Shown: piece by piece, positions 1 through 9,800 of the stretch
Layout: each line of letters opens with the position of its first letter
Numbering within the stretch: position 1 is the stretch's first letter
From: Multifurca ochricompacta
Taxonomy: Eukaryota; Basidiomycota; Agaricomycetes; Russulales; Russulaceae
Length of the DNA: 64,000 nt
Assembly (NCBI GenBank): GCA_022496185.1
Contig: WTXG01000040.1
Coordinates: 1 to 64,000 of the forward strand
Direction of reading: 5' to 3'
Translations under genes and position numbers: made by a program
The notes under the pieces: model-generated
What the model was told of the DNA's origin: nothing
Databases searched by the model: none
What the model saw: the letters and a program-made list of their open reading frames with translations, nothing else

Positions 1-90
1 AAACTCCAAAAGGCCTTATTGACCTTTTACCCGAATAACGTACAAAGCTGTCGCACAAGTCGTGCAGAATGTCTCACACCGGACGTAACA
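1..90 (+). repeat. 3' end of a Ty3/gypsy family A LTR (cut by window edge)
   Basis: These bases match the last 90 bp of the complete family A LTR at 11594-12170 with a few substitutions, including the shared terminal gtaaca. The LTR continues off the left edge, so I cannot tell whether it is solo or part of a full element. It abuts Tc1 transposase sequence at 91, so this LTR element inserted into the Tc1 copy. Confidence 0.85.
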
Positions 91-935
91 ACAGGAAAGG
101 TTGCCAATGCTGTCCAGGCTACAAAGCACATCAATTCCATCATCCCCAACCATGTCTCTTCACAAACTGTGTGTCACAGCCAGGTGTCTGCTGTGTCTGA
201 TCGTGTTTCAAGGGTCAAGAGCTCTCAAGATGCGGAGCACACTCAAGATTCAAGGGCTACTATAGAAGGCCCAGTCCAGGTCAAAGTTTCAGGTGCCCAC
301 GACGTTATGGAGGGGGCGCGTGCAGGAAACGAGTCGAGAGCAGTGGCAATCAGCCCTGCTAAAGTCACTGGGGAAGAAGGCTCTCCAAGCTGCTACTTAG
401 GGAGTTCAAGGGGGTCTTTGTGAAGTCAAATACACCTGTATTAGGTACAAGAGAACAGACTTAAGGTCTGTCTCAGTAAATCTAGTAGCTTAAGTACATC
501 TTGAGTGAGGCACAATCAGTAAATGTAAGCTAACTAGAAGGTTCCAACATGTATCCAAGTAACCATATGCTCCAGGGGTTATGCCCTGAGCTGAGATGAG
601 AAGTAATAAGAGGGGTTGCACCCTCTGCAGCACAAGCGTGATGTGCACTTAAACAAGCAAATGATAAATAATGTCAGTCCCTTGTCACATGACTCGAGGG
701 CAGAGATTAGAAACTCGAAACTGAATGCGCGTGCGCGTGCGACTTGAAAAACGTCACATTCTCGTCACAACCTGTGTCACAAAAACATCGCAAACCGTCA
801 CACTGTGCATTGGGTTCTTAAACAACATTCATTCAAAGCTGTAACAAAGAAGAAAAGGCCACTACTCTCTGCAGTACATTGCAAGAAGCACTTAGCCTTT
901 GCTTTGAAGTACAGAGAGTGGACTGTGGAGGACTG
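91..935 (+). pseudogene. Tc1/mariner transposase fragment, forward copy, split by a solo LTR
   Basis: Bases 91-171 and 803-935 together encode part of a Tc1-like transposase (ANAVQATKHINSIIPNHVSS, then HWVLKQHSFKAVTKKKRPL and onward to the start of the catalytic domain). The same protein stretch is encoded on the other strand at 936-1411, so this is an inverted partial duplicate. A solo gypsy LTR (172-802) splits it and the right end stops at a palindrome centre. No intact catalytic triad remains. Family assignment follows from the HTH-plus-DDE layout of the reverse copy. Confidence 0.75.
172..802 (-). repeat. Solo LTR, Ty3/gypsy family B, in Tc1
   Basis: The sequence begins tgtcacagccagg and ends cgtcaca, which is the reverse complement of the tgtgac...gctgtgaca LTRs at 3611-4220 and 16268-16847. 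The flanks ctgtg (167-171) and ctgtg (803-807) form a 5-bp target duplication, as expected of a gypsy integrase. It contains the family's conserved agaacagactt block near 452-463, in reverse. No internal element sequence is present, so it is a solo LTR left by LTR-LTR recombination. Confidence 0.85.
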
Positions 936-1773
936 GCATCTGACCCAAACCTGTTGATTTTGGTCTCATCTGACCAAATCACCCTCTTCCAGTCCTCCAT
1001 AGTCCAGTTTTGGTACTTCAAAGCAAAGGCTAAGTGCTTCTTGCAATGTACTGCAGAGAGTAGTGGCCTTTTCTTCTTTGTTACAGCTTTGAATGAATGT
1101 TGTTTAAGAACCCAATGCACAGTTTGTGAAGAGACATGGTTGGGGATGATGGAATTGATGTGCTTTGTAGCCTGGACAGCATTGGCAACCTTTCCTGTGG
1201 TGATTTGTATCATGATAGCATGTTCAGAGGTAGCAGAGAGCTTGGAAAGATGACCAAAATGAGGTGACTGATGGTTGGGAAGGAGGGTTCTGAGTGTCCT
1301 AGAGACTGTGGACTGGCTGAGGCTGAGTCTGGAGGCAATAGTGTCAGTGGAATGACCTTCAGAGGCCAGAGAGAGCATGTTTTCTTTCTGAGCAGAGGAT
1401 GTGGGGTGCATTGGGAAATTATAATATTCTGGGAATGTAAGCCATGCTTAAATAGCTCTATTCCAGGTCCCATCAATATCAAGATAACTATGGTAACCAT
1501 ATATTAAGGATTGGTTGCTGTACATTTGGTGGAGCATCAGATTCTGATATTTCTGATACCCACTCACAAAACTGAGTCAATGAGTCCCCAATTTGAAATG
1601 GGCATAGCTCCACAAGTTTTGATCAGAATTACATAATTATTGTTGCATTACATAACCCTTATCTTGTACCTTTTATGGTCTACCAAGACTTTGTTTATAT
1701 TTGTTTTGGCTGATGTGATATTCAACAAACAGTGCAAAAGTGCAAAACATTGACTCAGTTTTGTGAGGCACTG
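936..1773 (-). pseudogene. Tc1/mariner transposase 5' half and terminal repeat, reverse copy
   Basis: A Met codon at 1411 opens a reverse-strand reading frame with an N-terminal helix-turn-helix region (DTIASRLSLSQSTVSRTLRT) followed by the first catalytic-domain motif VIWSDETKINRFGSD, typical of Tc1-like DDE transposases. The protein then runs into the inverted forward copy, so the rest of the catalytic domain is lost. The right end at about 1728-1773 is a terminal repeat (gtgaggcactg next to TA), with an inverted copy of its core near 1563-1585. The TA at 1774-1775 corresponds to a TA in the family A LTR, which fits TA-specific insertion. Confidence 0.75.
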
Positions 1774-2140
1774 TAATTCCCTATCAGAAGCACGGCTTTA
1801 TGCCATCCACTTTCGTATATTCGGGCCCACCTGACTCCATATCCTTATCTTGTAGACGCTCACTGAGTTACATATATAAGTCCGCTGTAGCTATCCTGTA
1901 GACCTCAGACTTGACTTATTGAATACATCAGTGCCTGTCTTCTGGACATTCCCCTTTGATCTCTGACTCAGTTGTCTCAAGTGTTTCTGACACTTTTCTG
2001 TTCAACATTGTCTTAGGGAGCACCCCTTTGACTTTGACTCATCCCACTCGAACTCCAAGAAGCCTTATTGGTTTCTTACCTGAACCCACGAATTGCGCTG
2101 TCACACAAGTCATGTGGAATGTCCCGCACTGGGTGTAACA
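1774..2140 (+). repeat. Family A LTR, 3' two-thirds, interrupted at its left by Tc1
   Basis: The stretch aligns to the second part of the LTR at 4723-5299, starting at ...taattccctatcag and ending ggtgtaaca. It keeps the TATA box (tatataag near 1873-1880) and the predicted transcript start block agacttgactt at 1907-1917. The left part of this LTR is not in the window in the expected place. It is followed directly by primer-site and gag sequence, so it is the 5' LTR of a decayed element. Confidence 0.85.
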
Positions 2141-2142
2141 TC

Positions 2143-2153
2143 AAGTCAAGTCT
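2143..2153 (+). promoter_or_regulatory. Self-primer binding site of the decayed family A element
   Basis: aagtcaagtct lies 2 nt after the LTR end and is the exact reverse complement of agacttgactt at 1907-1917. That block sits 34 nt downstream of the TATA box start, where transcription should begin. In E1 and E2 the pair reads aagtcgagtct and agactcgactt, so both partners changed together here. Confidence 0.75.
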
Positions 2154-3136
2154 CTCATCATGGCTTCCAGCCGCAGTCAGACCCTCTTTCACGAAGAACC
2201 CATTGAACGAAGAGAAGAGAATAATCTTTCACAACGGATCCTTGGCTCTGCCACCTAGAAAGATTTTGAGTCTGAGTTTGGATACTATGTCTATCACGAC
2301 AGAGGATACCAACCGGTAGAATACGACGGCGAAAAGAGAGTTTGGTATCATATCCAATATTCGGAAAGCCGACACTCTTGGGTCACTACAGGACCTGCCC
2401 CACCTGAATTTGGATTAGGACCATGGAGAGAAAATCCCCCGGCCATTGTCATGGACTCTGAACCAGAGGAGTATGTAGAAGAACATAGTGAAGAAGCACT
2501 GGTATTAGCATCGACTACATCCCCAGTTGCACCCGCAGTTGTCATGTCCAGAGCCCCTGCTTTGACAACTCCCCAGATATCCACACAGTCCACCAGCACT
2601 GTTACCCTGTCTACACAAAAGATGTCCACTATCACCACCCAGCTCCCAGACCCAGTCCCACTGCCCCCACCAGTCATACCACCGCCAAACATACCCCCAC
2701 CCTCTGGATGACTATCAGGTGTATTACCCCAGACATTCACCAGGGATTGCTCCCAGAGCAAGAAGTTTATGTTGGAGTTTACAACGTTCAAAAACTTCAA
2801 CCATGATGTTCCCCAGATCATTAACCCCTTCCAACATGCCAACCTGTTCTTGTCCCTGATACGGGGTGACACAGTAGATGACTGGACAATGGAGCAGCTG
2901 GAGTGGCTGAATGAACAAGTCAAGAGTGGTTGTCGCACCACTAGTGAAGTTCTCTGGGAAACTGTTGCCCAGAGATTCAAGGATGAATTTACAGACAGGC
3001 AGGCCAAGCAGAAGGCTGCCCAGGAGTTGAAGTCCCTCAAAATGAAAAAAGGGGAATTAGATGCCTATGTGGCAAAATTCAGAAGTCTGGCTAACAGGGC
3101 CGGGTACAACACGGATGAAGAGGCAATGTTGGACCT

Positions 3137-3357
3137 GTTGGCTAAACACGCACCCCAATCAAGGGACCTTAAACAGGACCCTGGCTCACACACTAGAAAA
3201 GAAATGGCCACGTTGGGGATTGAACCCAAGACCTCTGGACAAGCCGGGTCCGGTGCTCTAAACCACTGAGCTACACAGCCTCAGGTTCATAGTGGTACAC
3301 AACCTCCTATATGAGGTCATGCAGAGTTGCATCGTGCGACACCTGACTGTGTCAACA
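3137..3357 (-). repeat. 221-bp tRNA-derived insertion (SINE-like) in gag
   Basis: Comparison with the E1 gag shows extra sequence here, flanked by a 6-bp duplication ggacct (3131-3136 and 3358-3363). The reverse strand contains a 76-nt tRNA-like core with A-box (tagctcagtggtt) and B-box (gggttcaatcc) promoter motifs. No poly(A) tail is visible. The ends also show short inverted ctgttg/caacag sequences, so a small DNA element that captured a tRNA is a second possibility. Confidence 0.65.
3205..3280 (-). other. tRNA-like core of the insertion
   Basis: On the reverse strand these 76 nt give a 7-bp acceptor stem (three G-T pairs) with discriminator A, a 4-bp D stem, and a perfect 5-bp T stem with TTCAATC loop. 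The anticodon arm is damaged: 4 bp hold a 7-nt loop with GGC in the anticodon position, but C replaces the invariant U33. This fits a relic derived from a tRNA (Ala-like by anticodon), not a working tRNA gene. Confidence 0.55.
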
Positions 3358-3610
3358 GGACCTCTTCTCACAAGGGCTACCCAACCCACTAGTCAAGAAC
3401 ATTATCCAGTTCCACCACCCCCAGGACTGGGATGGATGGGTGGATGCTGCTCGCCGACAGCAGCAAGATTATCTTGACTTCCAGACACGCTTCGGAGTCG
3501 ACACTAAGAAGGGAAAGACCCATGACCAGTGGAAGGCCGCCTTTGGGGTCAAGCCCACTCATGCCTCCCAGAGGGATCCAAATGCAATGGACACTGCGGC
3601 TGACAGAACC

Positions 3611-4220
3611 TGTGACAGTTTCATCTGCTAATATTAGAGTCATGTGCACCGTGTTGTTTTCCTTTTCTTTTTTCTAAATATTTACCATATCATGCAGATA
3701 CACACATGACTTGCTTATGAAGGACTTATTACTTACATGCTGACTGATTTGCTTACTGATCCTACTTAGTGGCTTACTGATCAACATCCAGAGGGTGCAA
3801 CCCCTCTCCCTTCTTTATCCTTCTGGGGTATTCTACTGTACAACCATTAGACTACCTAGTGAACGCTCTAGTAACTACCAGAACCAACCCTCATAAGTAC
3901 TGAACATGTATATAAAGCCTAGGTAGTACAGGACGAGACCTTAAGTCTGTTCTTCTGTAGCAATACAGGTGTACTGGGACTCACATCATTGGACTGAAAC
4001 TATCTTCCACTTGAAACCTTTAAGCCGTGCCTTGAAGGAACTTCGACCCTTTGAAACTTGTAGCAGGACTTAGTGTCGCTGCTCGACTTCGCTTCGTGCG
4101 TGTGCCCTTTGACCAGCACAACCTGACTCAGTCTTGATTAAGACTTGACAGACAGACTCAATCCTTGACCAATGACCTTGAATCCCGAACCTTGACACAG
4201 CACTGCACCTTGCTGTGACA
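3611..4220 (+). repeat. 5' LTR of a Ty3/gypsy family B element
   Basis: The 610-bp unit begins tgtgacag and ends gctgtgaca, matching the solo LTRs at 172-802 and 16268-16847. It has a TATA box at 3909-3916 and, 34 nt on from its start, the block aagtctgttctt (3943-3954). It is followed at 4222 by the exact complement, so it is a 5' LTR, not a solo LTR. The flanks gaacc and taaga do not match, as expected when the other end of the element is missing. Confidence 0.8.
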
Positions 4221-4221
4221 T

Positions 4222-4233
4222 AAGAACAGACTT
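4222..4233 (+). promoter_or_regulatory. Self-primer binding site, family B
   Basis: aagaacagactt starts 2 nt after the LTR end and is the exact reverse complement of 3943-3954 in the same LTR, 12 nt in all. Position and spacing match family A. This is the Tf1-type arrangement in which the 5' end of the mRNA folds back to prime reverse transcription. Confidence 0.7.
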
Positions 4234-4283
4234 TCAAAAAGAACTAAACAGAAGAACTCACCAGAAACTGCAAGGCAACGACG

Positions 4284-4344
4284 ATGCGTCCCTTGCCTGA
4301 CACCCAATTGCGACGTCTTCAACACGCGAGCCCAGAACCCCACC
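4284..4344 (+). pseudogene. Family B gag start, truncated after 20 codons
   Basis: An ATG at 4284 opens MRPLPDTQLRRLQHASPEPH, in the place where gag should start after the family B primer site. It is cut at 4345 by the E2 LTR. Nothing resembling the rest of this element is found beyond E2 at 25167, so the remainder was lost. Confidence 0.45.
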
Positions 4345-4722
4345 TGTTACATCTGGTGCGGGACATTCCACACAACTTGTGTGACAGCGTTCGTTTGTTA
4401 TCAGGTAAGAAGCCAATAGGGCCTCTTGGAGTGTGTTCGGGAAGAGTCAAAGTCAAAGAGGCTGTACTCTAAGACAATGTTGAGCGGGAAGTACCAGAAG
4501 TACTGTGAGATGATCGAGTCAAAGCTTTCAAGGGGAAGTCCAGAAGACAAGCACCGATGTATTCAATAAGTCGAGTCTGAGGTCTACAATGTAGTTACAG
4601 CAGACTTATATATGTAATCGAATGGGCGTCTATAAGATAAGAAACTGGAGTCATGTGGGCCCAAATATATGAAAGCGGATGGCGTAAAGCCTGGCTTCTG
4701 ATAGGGTATTAAGTAAGTGTCT
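4345..4722 (-). repeat. E2 3' LTR, first segment (split by E1)
   Basis: It begins tgttacatctgg and matches the start of the right LTR (24570 onward) with scattered substitutions. It breaks at the tgtct duplication made by E1, and the uninterrupted equivalent of this junction is visible near 24950-24960. Confidence 0.9.
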
Positions 4723-5299
4723 TGTTACGAACCCCATCGCTACCCACATTCTTTTTCTTGCCCAACGATAACCCCTCCCTTCCACCTACGCTTCACTACC
4801 AGATCACGTCTCCATCGTGGGACCCATCACATGCCCTTCATCCATCCTCGTGACTCGTTTGCTTGTACATATTTACCTACATGTTTATCGCTTATCTCTT
4901 ATCTCCTTATCATACGACCGGACACTTACTTAGTTCCCTATCAGTAGAAGCCAGGCTTTACGCCCTCCGCTTTCAGATATTTGGGCCCACTTGACTCCAT
5001 ATCCTTATCTCGTAGACGCCCACTGCCTTACGTATATAAGTCCGCTATAGCTACTCTGTAGACCTTAGACTCGACTTATTGAATACATCGGTGTTTGTCT
5101 TCTGGACTTCCCCTTGAAACCTCTGACTCGATCGTCTCAGTGCTTTGGGCACCTTCCGCTTAACATTGTCACTCGGGAACAGCCCCGTTGACTTTGACTT
5201 ATTCATTCATACTCCAAGAGGCCCTATTGGTCTCTTATCTGAACATACGAACGAAGCTGTCGCACAAGTCGTGCGGAACGTCTCACACCGGACGTAACA
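4723..5299 (+). repeat. E1 5' LTR
   Basis: 577 bp running from tgttacgaac to cggacgtaaca. U3 ends at a TATA box (5033-5039). The predicted R region starts near 5067. Confidence 0.95.
5033..5077 (+). promoter_or_regulatory. E1 TATA box and predicted transcript 5' end
   Basis: tatataa at 5033-5039 is followed, 34 nt from its start, by agactcgactt (5067-5077). That block is the perfect complement of the primer site after the LTR. The spacing is what RNA polymerase II would give for a start at or near 5067. The same TATA-to-block spacing is seen in family B. Confidence 0.7.
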
Positions 5300-5301
5300 T
5301 C

Positions 5302-5312
5302 AAGTCGAGTCT
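5302..5312 (+). promoter_or_regulatory. E1 self-primer binding site
   Basis: aagtcgagtct, 2 nt after the LTR end, is complementary over 11 nt to 5067-5077. Tf1 of fission yeast is known to prime reverse transcription with the first 11 nt of its own mRNA paired to such a site. No complement to a common tRNA 3' end is apparent here. Confidence 0.75.
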
Positions 5313-5318
5313 CTCACA

Positions 5319-6822
5319 GTGGCTTCCAGCCGCAGTCAGACCCTCTTTCGGGAAGAACTCATCGAACGCAGAGACGAGAATAATCTTTCACAGCAAGTAC
5401 TTGGCTCTGCCGCCTGGAAAGATTTTGAGTCCGAGTTTGGATACTACGTCTATCACGACGGAAGATACCAACCGGTAGAATACGACGAAGAGAAAAGAGT
5501 TTGGTATTGTATCCGATACTCGGACAGTCGAAACTCTTGGGTTACAACCAGACCTGCCCCACCTGAATTTGGACTAGGCCCGTGGAGAGAAAATCCCCCG
5601 GCCATTGTCACGGACTCCGAGCCAGAGGAGTACGTAGAAGAACATAGCGAAGAAGCACTGGTATTAGCGTCGCCTACAGCCCCAGTTGCACCCGTAGTTG
5701 TCACGACCAGAGCCCCTGCTTTGACAACTCCCCAGATTTCTATACAATCCACCGACACCATTACCCCGTTTTACCAGAACATGTCCACCATCGCCGCCCA
5801 GCTTCCAGACCCCGCCCCACCAGCCCCAGTGGCGGCACCACCAAACATTCCCCCACCATCAGGACGTTTGTCAGGTGTACTGCCACAGACATTTACAGGG
5901 GATCGATCACAGAGCAAAAAGTTTATGTTGGAGTTTACCACCTTCAAAAACTTCAACCATGACGTTCCCCAAATTATCAATCCTTTCCAACGTGCCAACC
6001 TCTTCCTCTCACTGATACGGGGGGAGCCGTAGACGATTGGACCATGGAGCAGCTGGAGTGGCTGAACGAACAAATTGAGAGTGGGCGTCGCACCACTAGT
6101 GAGGGGCTTTGGGAAACCGTTGCCCAGCGGTTCAAAGATGCATACACGGATGGGCAGGCCAAGCAGAAGGCGGCCCGAGAATTGAAAGCCCTGAAGATGG
6201 AAAAAGGAGAACTGGACGCCTATGTGGCAAAGTTCAGGAGTTTGGCCAACAGGGCCGGTTATGACACAGACGAAGAGGCGACGCTGGACCTCTTCTCCCA
6301 AGGGTTGCCTAACCCTCTGGTGAAAAACATTATCCAGTTCCACCATCCCAATGACTGGGATACGTGGGTCGACGCTGCCCGACGACAGCAGCAGGATTAC
6401 CTCGACTTCCAGACCCGCTTCGGAGTCGACACCAGGAAAGGAAAAACCCGCGACCAGTGGAAGGCCGCCTTTGGAGTAAAACCCACACACACCGGTCAGA
6501 GGGATCCGAACGCAATGGATACCTCTGCTGACAGAACCAGGGCACGGGTCGCCCTTACAGAAGATGAGAGGCAGACGTTGATGAAGGAAGGACGGTGCTT
6601 TCGCTGCAAAGCACAAGGGCATATGTCAAAAGAATGTCCCAAGAAGGGAGTACGCGCGGCAGAAGCAACTGTCACACCTGTCCGCAACAACCCACCAACT
6701 ATCGACAAAAAGACGCCGACGAAGGAGGAAAAGGCACAGGAAATATGGGCCAACATGATGAAGGAAGTGAAGAAGTGCGAGCTATCCTAGTGGAAAAGGC
6801 ATTCGCAAAAAAGGATTTTTAA
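5319..6822 (+). pseudogene. E1 gag (two single-base frameshifts)
   Basis: The frame opens at 5319 (MASSRSQTLF). The N-terminal 180 residues are acidic and proline-rich. A capsid-like region follows (FMLEFTTFKNFNHDVPQI, then MEQLEWLNEQIESG), and a CCHC zinc knuckle CFRCKAQGHMSKEC lies near 6598-6640. Compared with E2, single bases are missing near 6022-6027 and near 6767; the last codons are AFAKKDF, stop at 6820-6822. The product would be the structural nucleocapsid polyprotein. The pol frame overlaps the gag end in the -1 frame, with A AAA AAG just before the stop. Confidence 0.85.
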
Positions 6823-9800
6823 CTGGCTCTAACCCATCGGCCTGGGCGCGAGCACTACATGTAACCTCTGTGTATACTAGTCGCTTCAAATCTTTGAAAA
6901 TACCAGTGCATTTCGAAACTACACAGAGGACGGCCGACCGCGACATCCTGATCGACTCAGGAGCCACCGACAATTTTATTAGCCTACGAATGGCGAGAAC
7001 CATGGGATTAGGGATGCTGGCACTCCCTCAGGAAAAGAATATCTGGAATATTGATGGAACTGCCAATCGAGCAGGAAAAATCACACATTACACGGACCTT
7101 AGTGTCCAAGTAGGGGAAAAGACGAAAGTCCTACGCTTCCTAGTCACCAATCTAGGTGGAGAAGATTTAGTTCTAGGATATCCCTGGCTCGCTGCATTCG
7201 AGCCCAAGATCAACTGGAACGATGCCACCATGGATAAAGATTCCTACCCTGTTCTTATCACGTCAATAGGGTACGACTATGCGGCTCGACACTCGGCAGT
7301 GCGAGGAGTAGAAGAAGAAAAGGAAGATCCAGGCTGCTGCTTCGCTACCAAAGCATCAGAGCTTGCGCAGAAAGCGGTGGAAGGGCATACAGAAAGGACC
7401 TTTGAAGAGGTAGTGCCCAGAGAGTACCACCGGCACTGGAAGGTGTTCTCAGAGGAGGAATCGCAACGTTTTCCCCCTGTGAGACCATGGGACCACGCCA
7501 TCGATTTCATGCCCGATACCCCAGCAGCAATTGACTGCAAAATCTATCCACTGTCCCAAGCAGAACAGACCGCACTCACAACCTTCCTCGAAGAACATCT
7601 TGCCAAGGGATATATCCGTCCGTCAAAGTCTCCATATGCGTCGCCATTCTTCTTCATCAAGAAGAAGGATGGCAAACTCCGACCTGTACAAGACTACCGA
7701 CGGATAAATGCCCATACTGTAAAGAATACCTATCCACTGCCACTCATATCAGAGCTCATCGATACCATGCGAGACAAGTCCTTATTCTCCAAAATGGACG
7801 TCCGTTGGGGTTACAATAACATTCGGATCAAAGAGGGAGACCAGTGCAAAGCCGCGTTCAAAACCAACCAAGGGCTCTTTGAGCCGAACGTCATGTTCTT
7901 CGGCCTCACCAACTCGCCCGCCACCTTCCAGTCTATGATGAATCACATATTCCGTGACCTCATTCTTACTGGCGAAGTGGTAGTATACATGGATGACATA
8001 CTAGTGGCTACTACAGACGACCTGACCCATCATCGAAAGCGAGTGCACCAGGTGCTAGACATCCTACGTGAACACGACCTGTACCTTAAACCGGCCAAAT
8101 GCTCGTTCGAACAACGAAGCGTTGAATATCTAGGAGTTATCCTAGAAGGAGGACACGTACGGATGGATCCATAAAAGTACAAGGAGTCCGAGAATGGCCC
8201 ACACCTACGTGTGTCAAGGACGTGCGGTCCTTCATCGGGTTTTGCAATTTCTATCGACGATTTGTCAGGGGATTCTCAGGGATCGCCCAACCGCTAAATG
8301 GATTGCTAAAGAAGGATGTACCTTGGCATTGGACAGAAGAACAACAACAGGCCTTTGAACAGATCCGAGATATTGTTGCCTCAGAACCAGTCCTCTTACA
8401 GCCGGATCTGAAGAAGCCCTTTGAACTCGAAGTCGATGCGTCCCACTTTGCTAATGGAGCTGTACTGAATCAAAGGGATGAAGAGGGCCTACTTCACCCA
8501 GTTGCCTTCTACTCGGAAACATTCTCACCCGCGGAACGAAACTATGATATCTGGGACAGGGAACTGCTTGCTATTGTAAAGCGCTACGACATTGGCGACC
8601 ATACCTAGCGGGGACACCTCACAAGACCACCATTCATACCGACCACTCCAACCTACTCTATTGGAAGGAACCCCACAAAATTAGCCGAAGGGTTGCGCGC
8701 GAAGTCCTAGAGCTGGAAGAATACAACTTCGTGTTGAAGCATATTGCAGGGAGTCGCAACGCACGCGCAGATGCCCTGTCAAGACGACCCGATTTTAGTA
8801 ATGGAAAAGAGGACAATAGCATATCACTGTGCTCCCAGAAGAGGTTTTCGCAAAGCAAGCGGTTGTAAGCCTCCATGACATGGACCTATGGGCACAAGTG
8901 TCGCAAAATATGAATCAGCAGTTATGCCAATCCTGGGTAGAGGCCCATAACCTGAAACAAGTCGACGGCTTGTGGTGGAAAGACGGGGATCGTCTCGTTG
9001 TCACCGGTGGCGACAACATTAAGAGGGGGGTGATCCATTTTCACCATGACCTCCCCTCTGCAGGACATCCAGGCATGCTAATACTATGCTCTTGCCAAAT
9101 GAGATTACTGGTGGCCAAATATGAAAAAGGATGTGGAGGAATATGTGAAGGGATGCGCAGACTGCCAGGCTAACAAAGTGAATACGCACCCACAACCACC
9201 GGCACCATTCCCAATTACGCCGACGACCTCACAACCATTCCAGACTATCGCCATGGATTTCATCGTCAAACTCCCCATTTCCAGAGGCTTCGACTCAGTC
9301 CTGACCATCACTGATCACGACTGTTCGAAAGCGGCATTGTTCATACCCTGCAACGAGTCTATCACAGCAGAAGGAGTGGCCAAACTCTATCTGGATCACG
9401 TCTACAGACACTATGGCCTCCCTGAAAAGATCATTTCAGACCGCGACCCACGCTTCACGTCTGCGTTTGCTAGAGCGCTCTGTAAAACACTGAATATCGC
9501 CCAGAACATCTCCACGGCATATCACCCACAGACAGACGGACAGTCGGAAAGAACAAACCAGTGGCTCGAACAGTACCTTCGGTTCTGGTGCAACGGACGA
9601 CAGGATGATTGGGCTGACTGGCTCGCGACAGCAGAGTTTGCCCACAATTCTTGGCCCAATGGCACCACGAAACACTCCCCATTTTCGCTTATCATGGGAT
9701 GGACACCCCGAGCCACATGGACAGGAAAGCCAACGAATGTCCCTTCAGCCACACAACGTATCGACCAATGGGAGGAGATTAGGAAATCGGCCAATGAAAA

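Larger units (their letters stand above)
2160..3610 (+). pseudogene. Ty3/gypsy family A gag remnant
   Basis: Starting MASSRSQTLF at 2160, the translation follows the E1 and E2 gag closely: an acidic and proline-rich N-terminal region, then the capsid-like segment with FMLEFTTFKNFNHDVPQI and DAYVAKFRSLANRAGY. It has a TGG-to-TAG nonsense change near 2257 and a CGN-to-TGA change near 2709. A 221-bp insert (3137-3357) interrupts it. After 3610 it is truncated by a family B LTR, before the zinc knuckle, so no protease or polymerase remains. It is an old copy of the family that also produced E1 and E2. Confidence 0.85.

Noticed and set aside
19..423. 134-codon forward frame at the left edge
   Set aside because: It reads through an LTR end, a Tc1 fragment and a reversed solo LTR; the junctions are marked by a target duplication.
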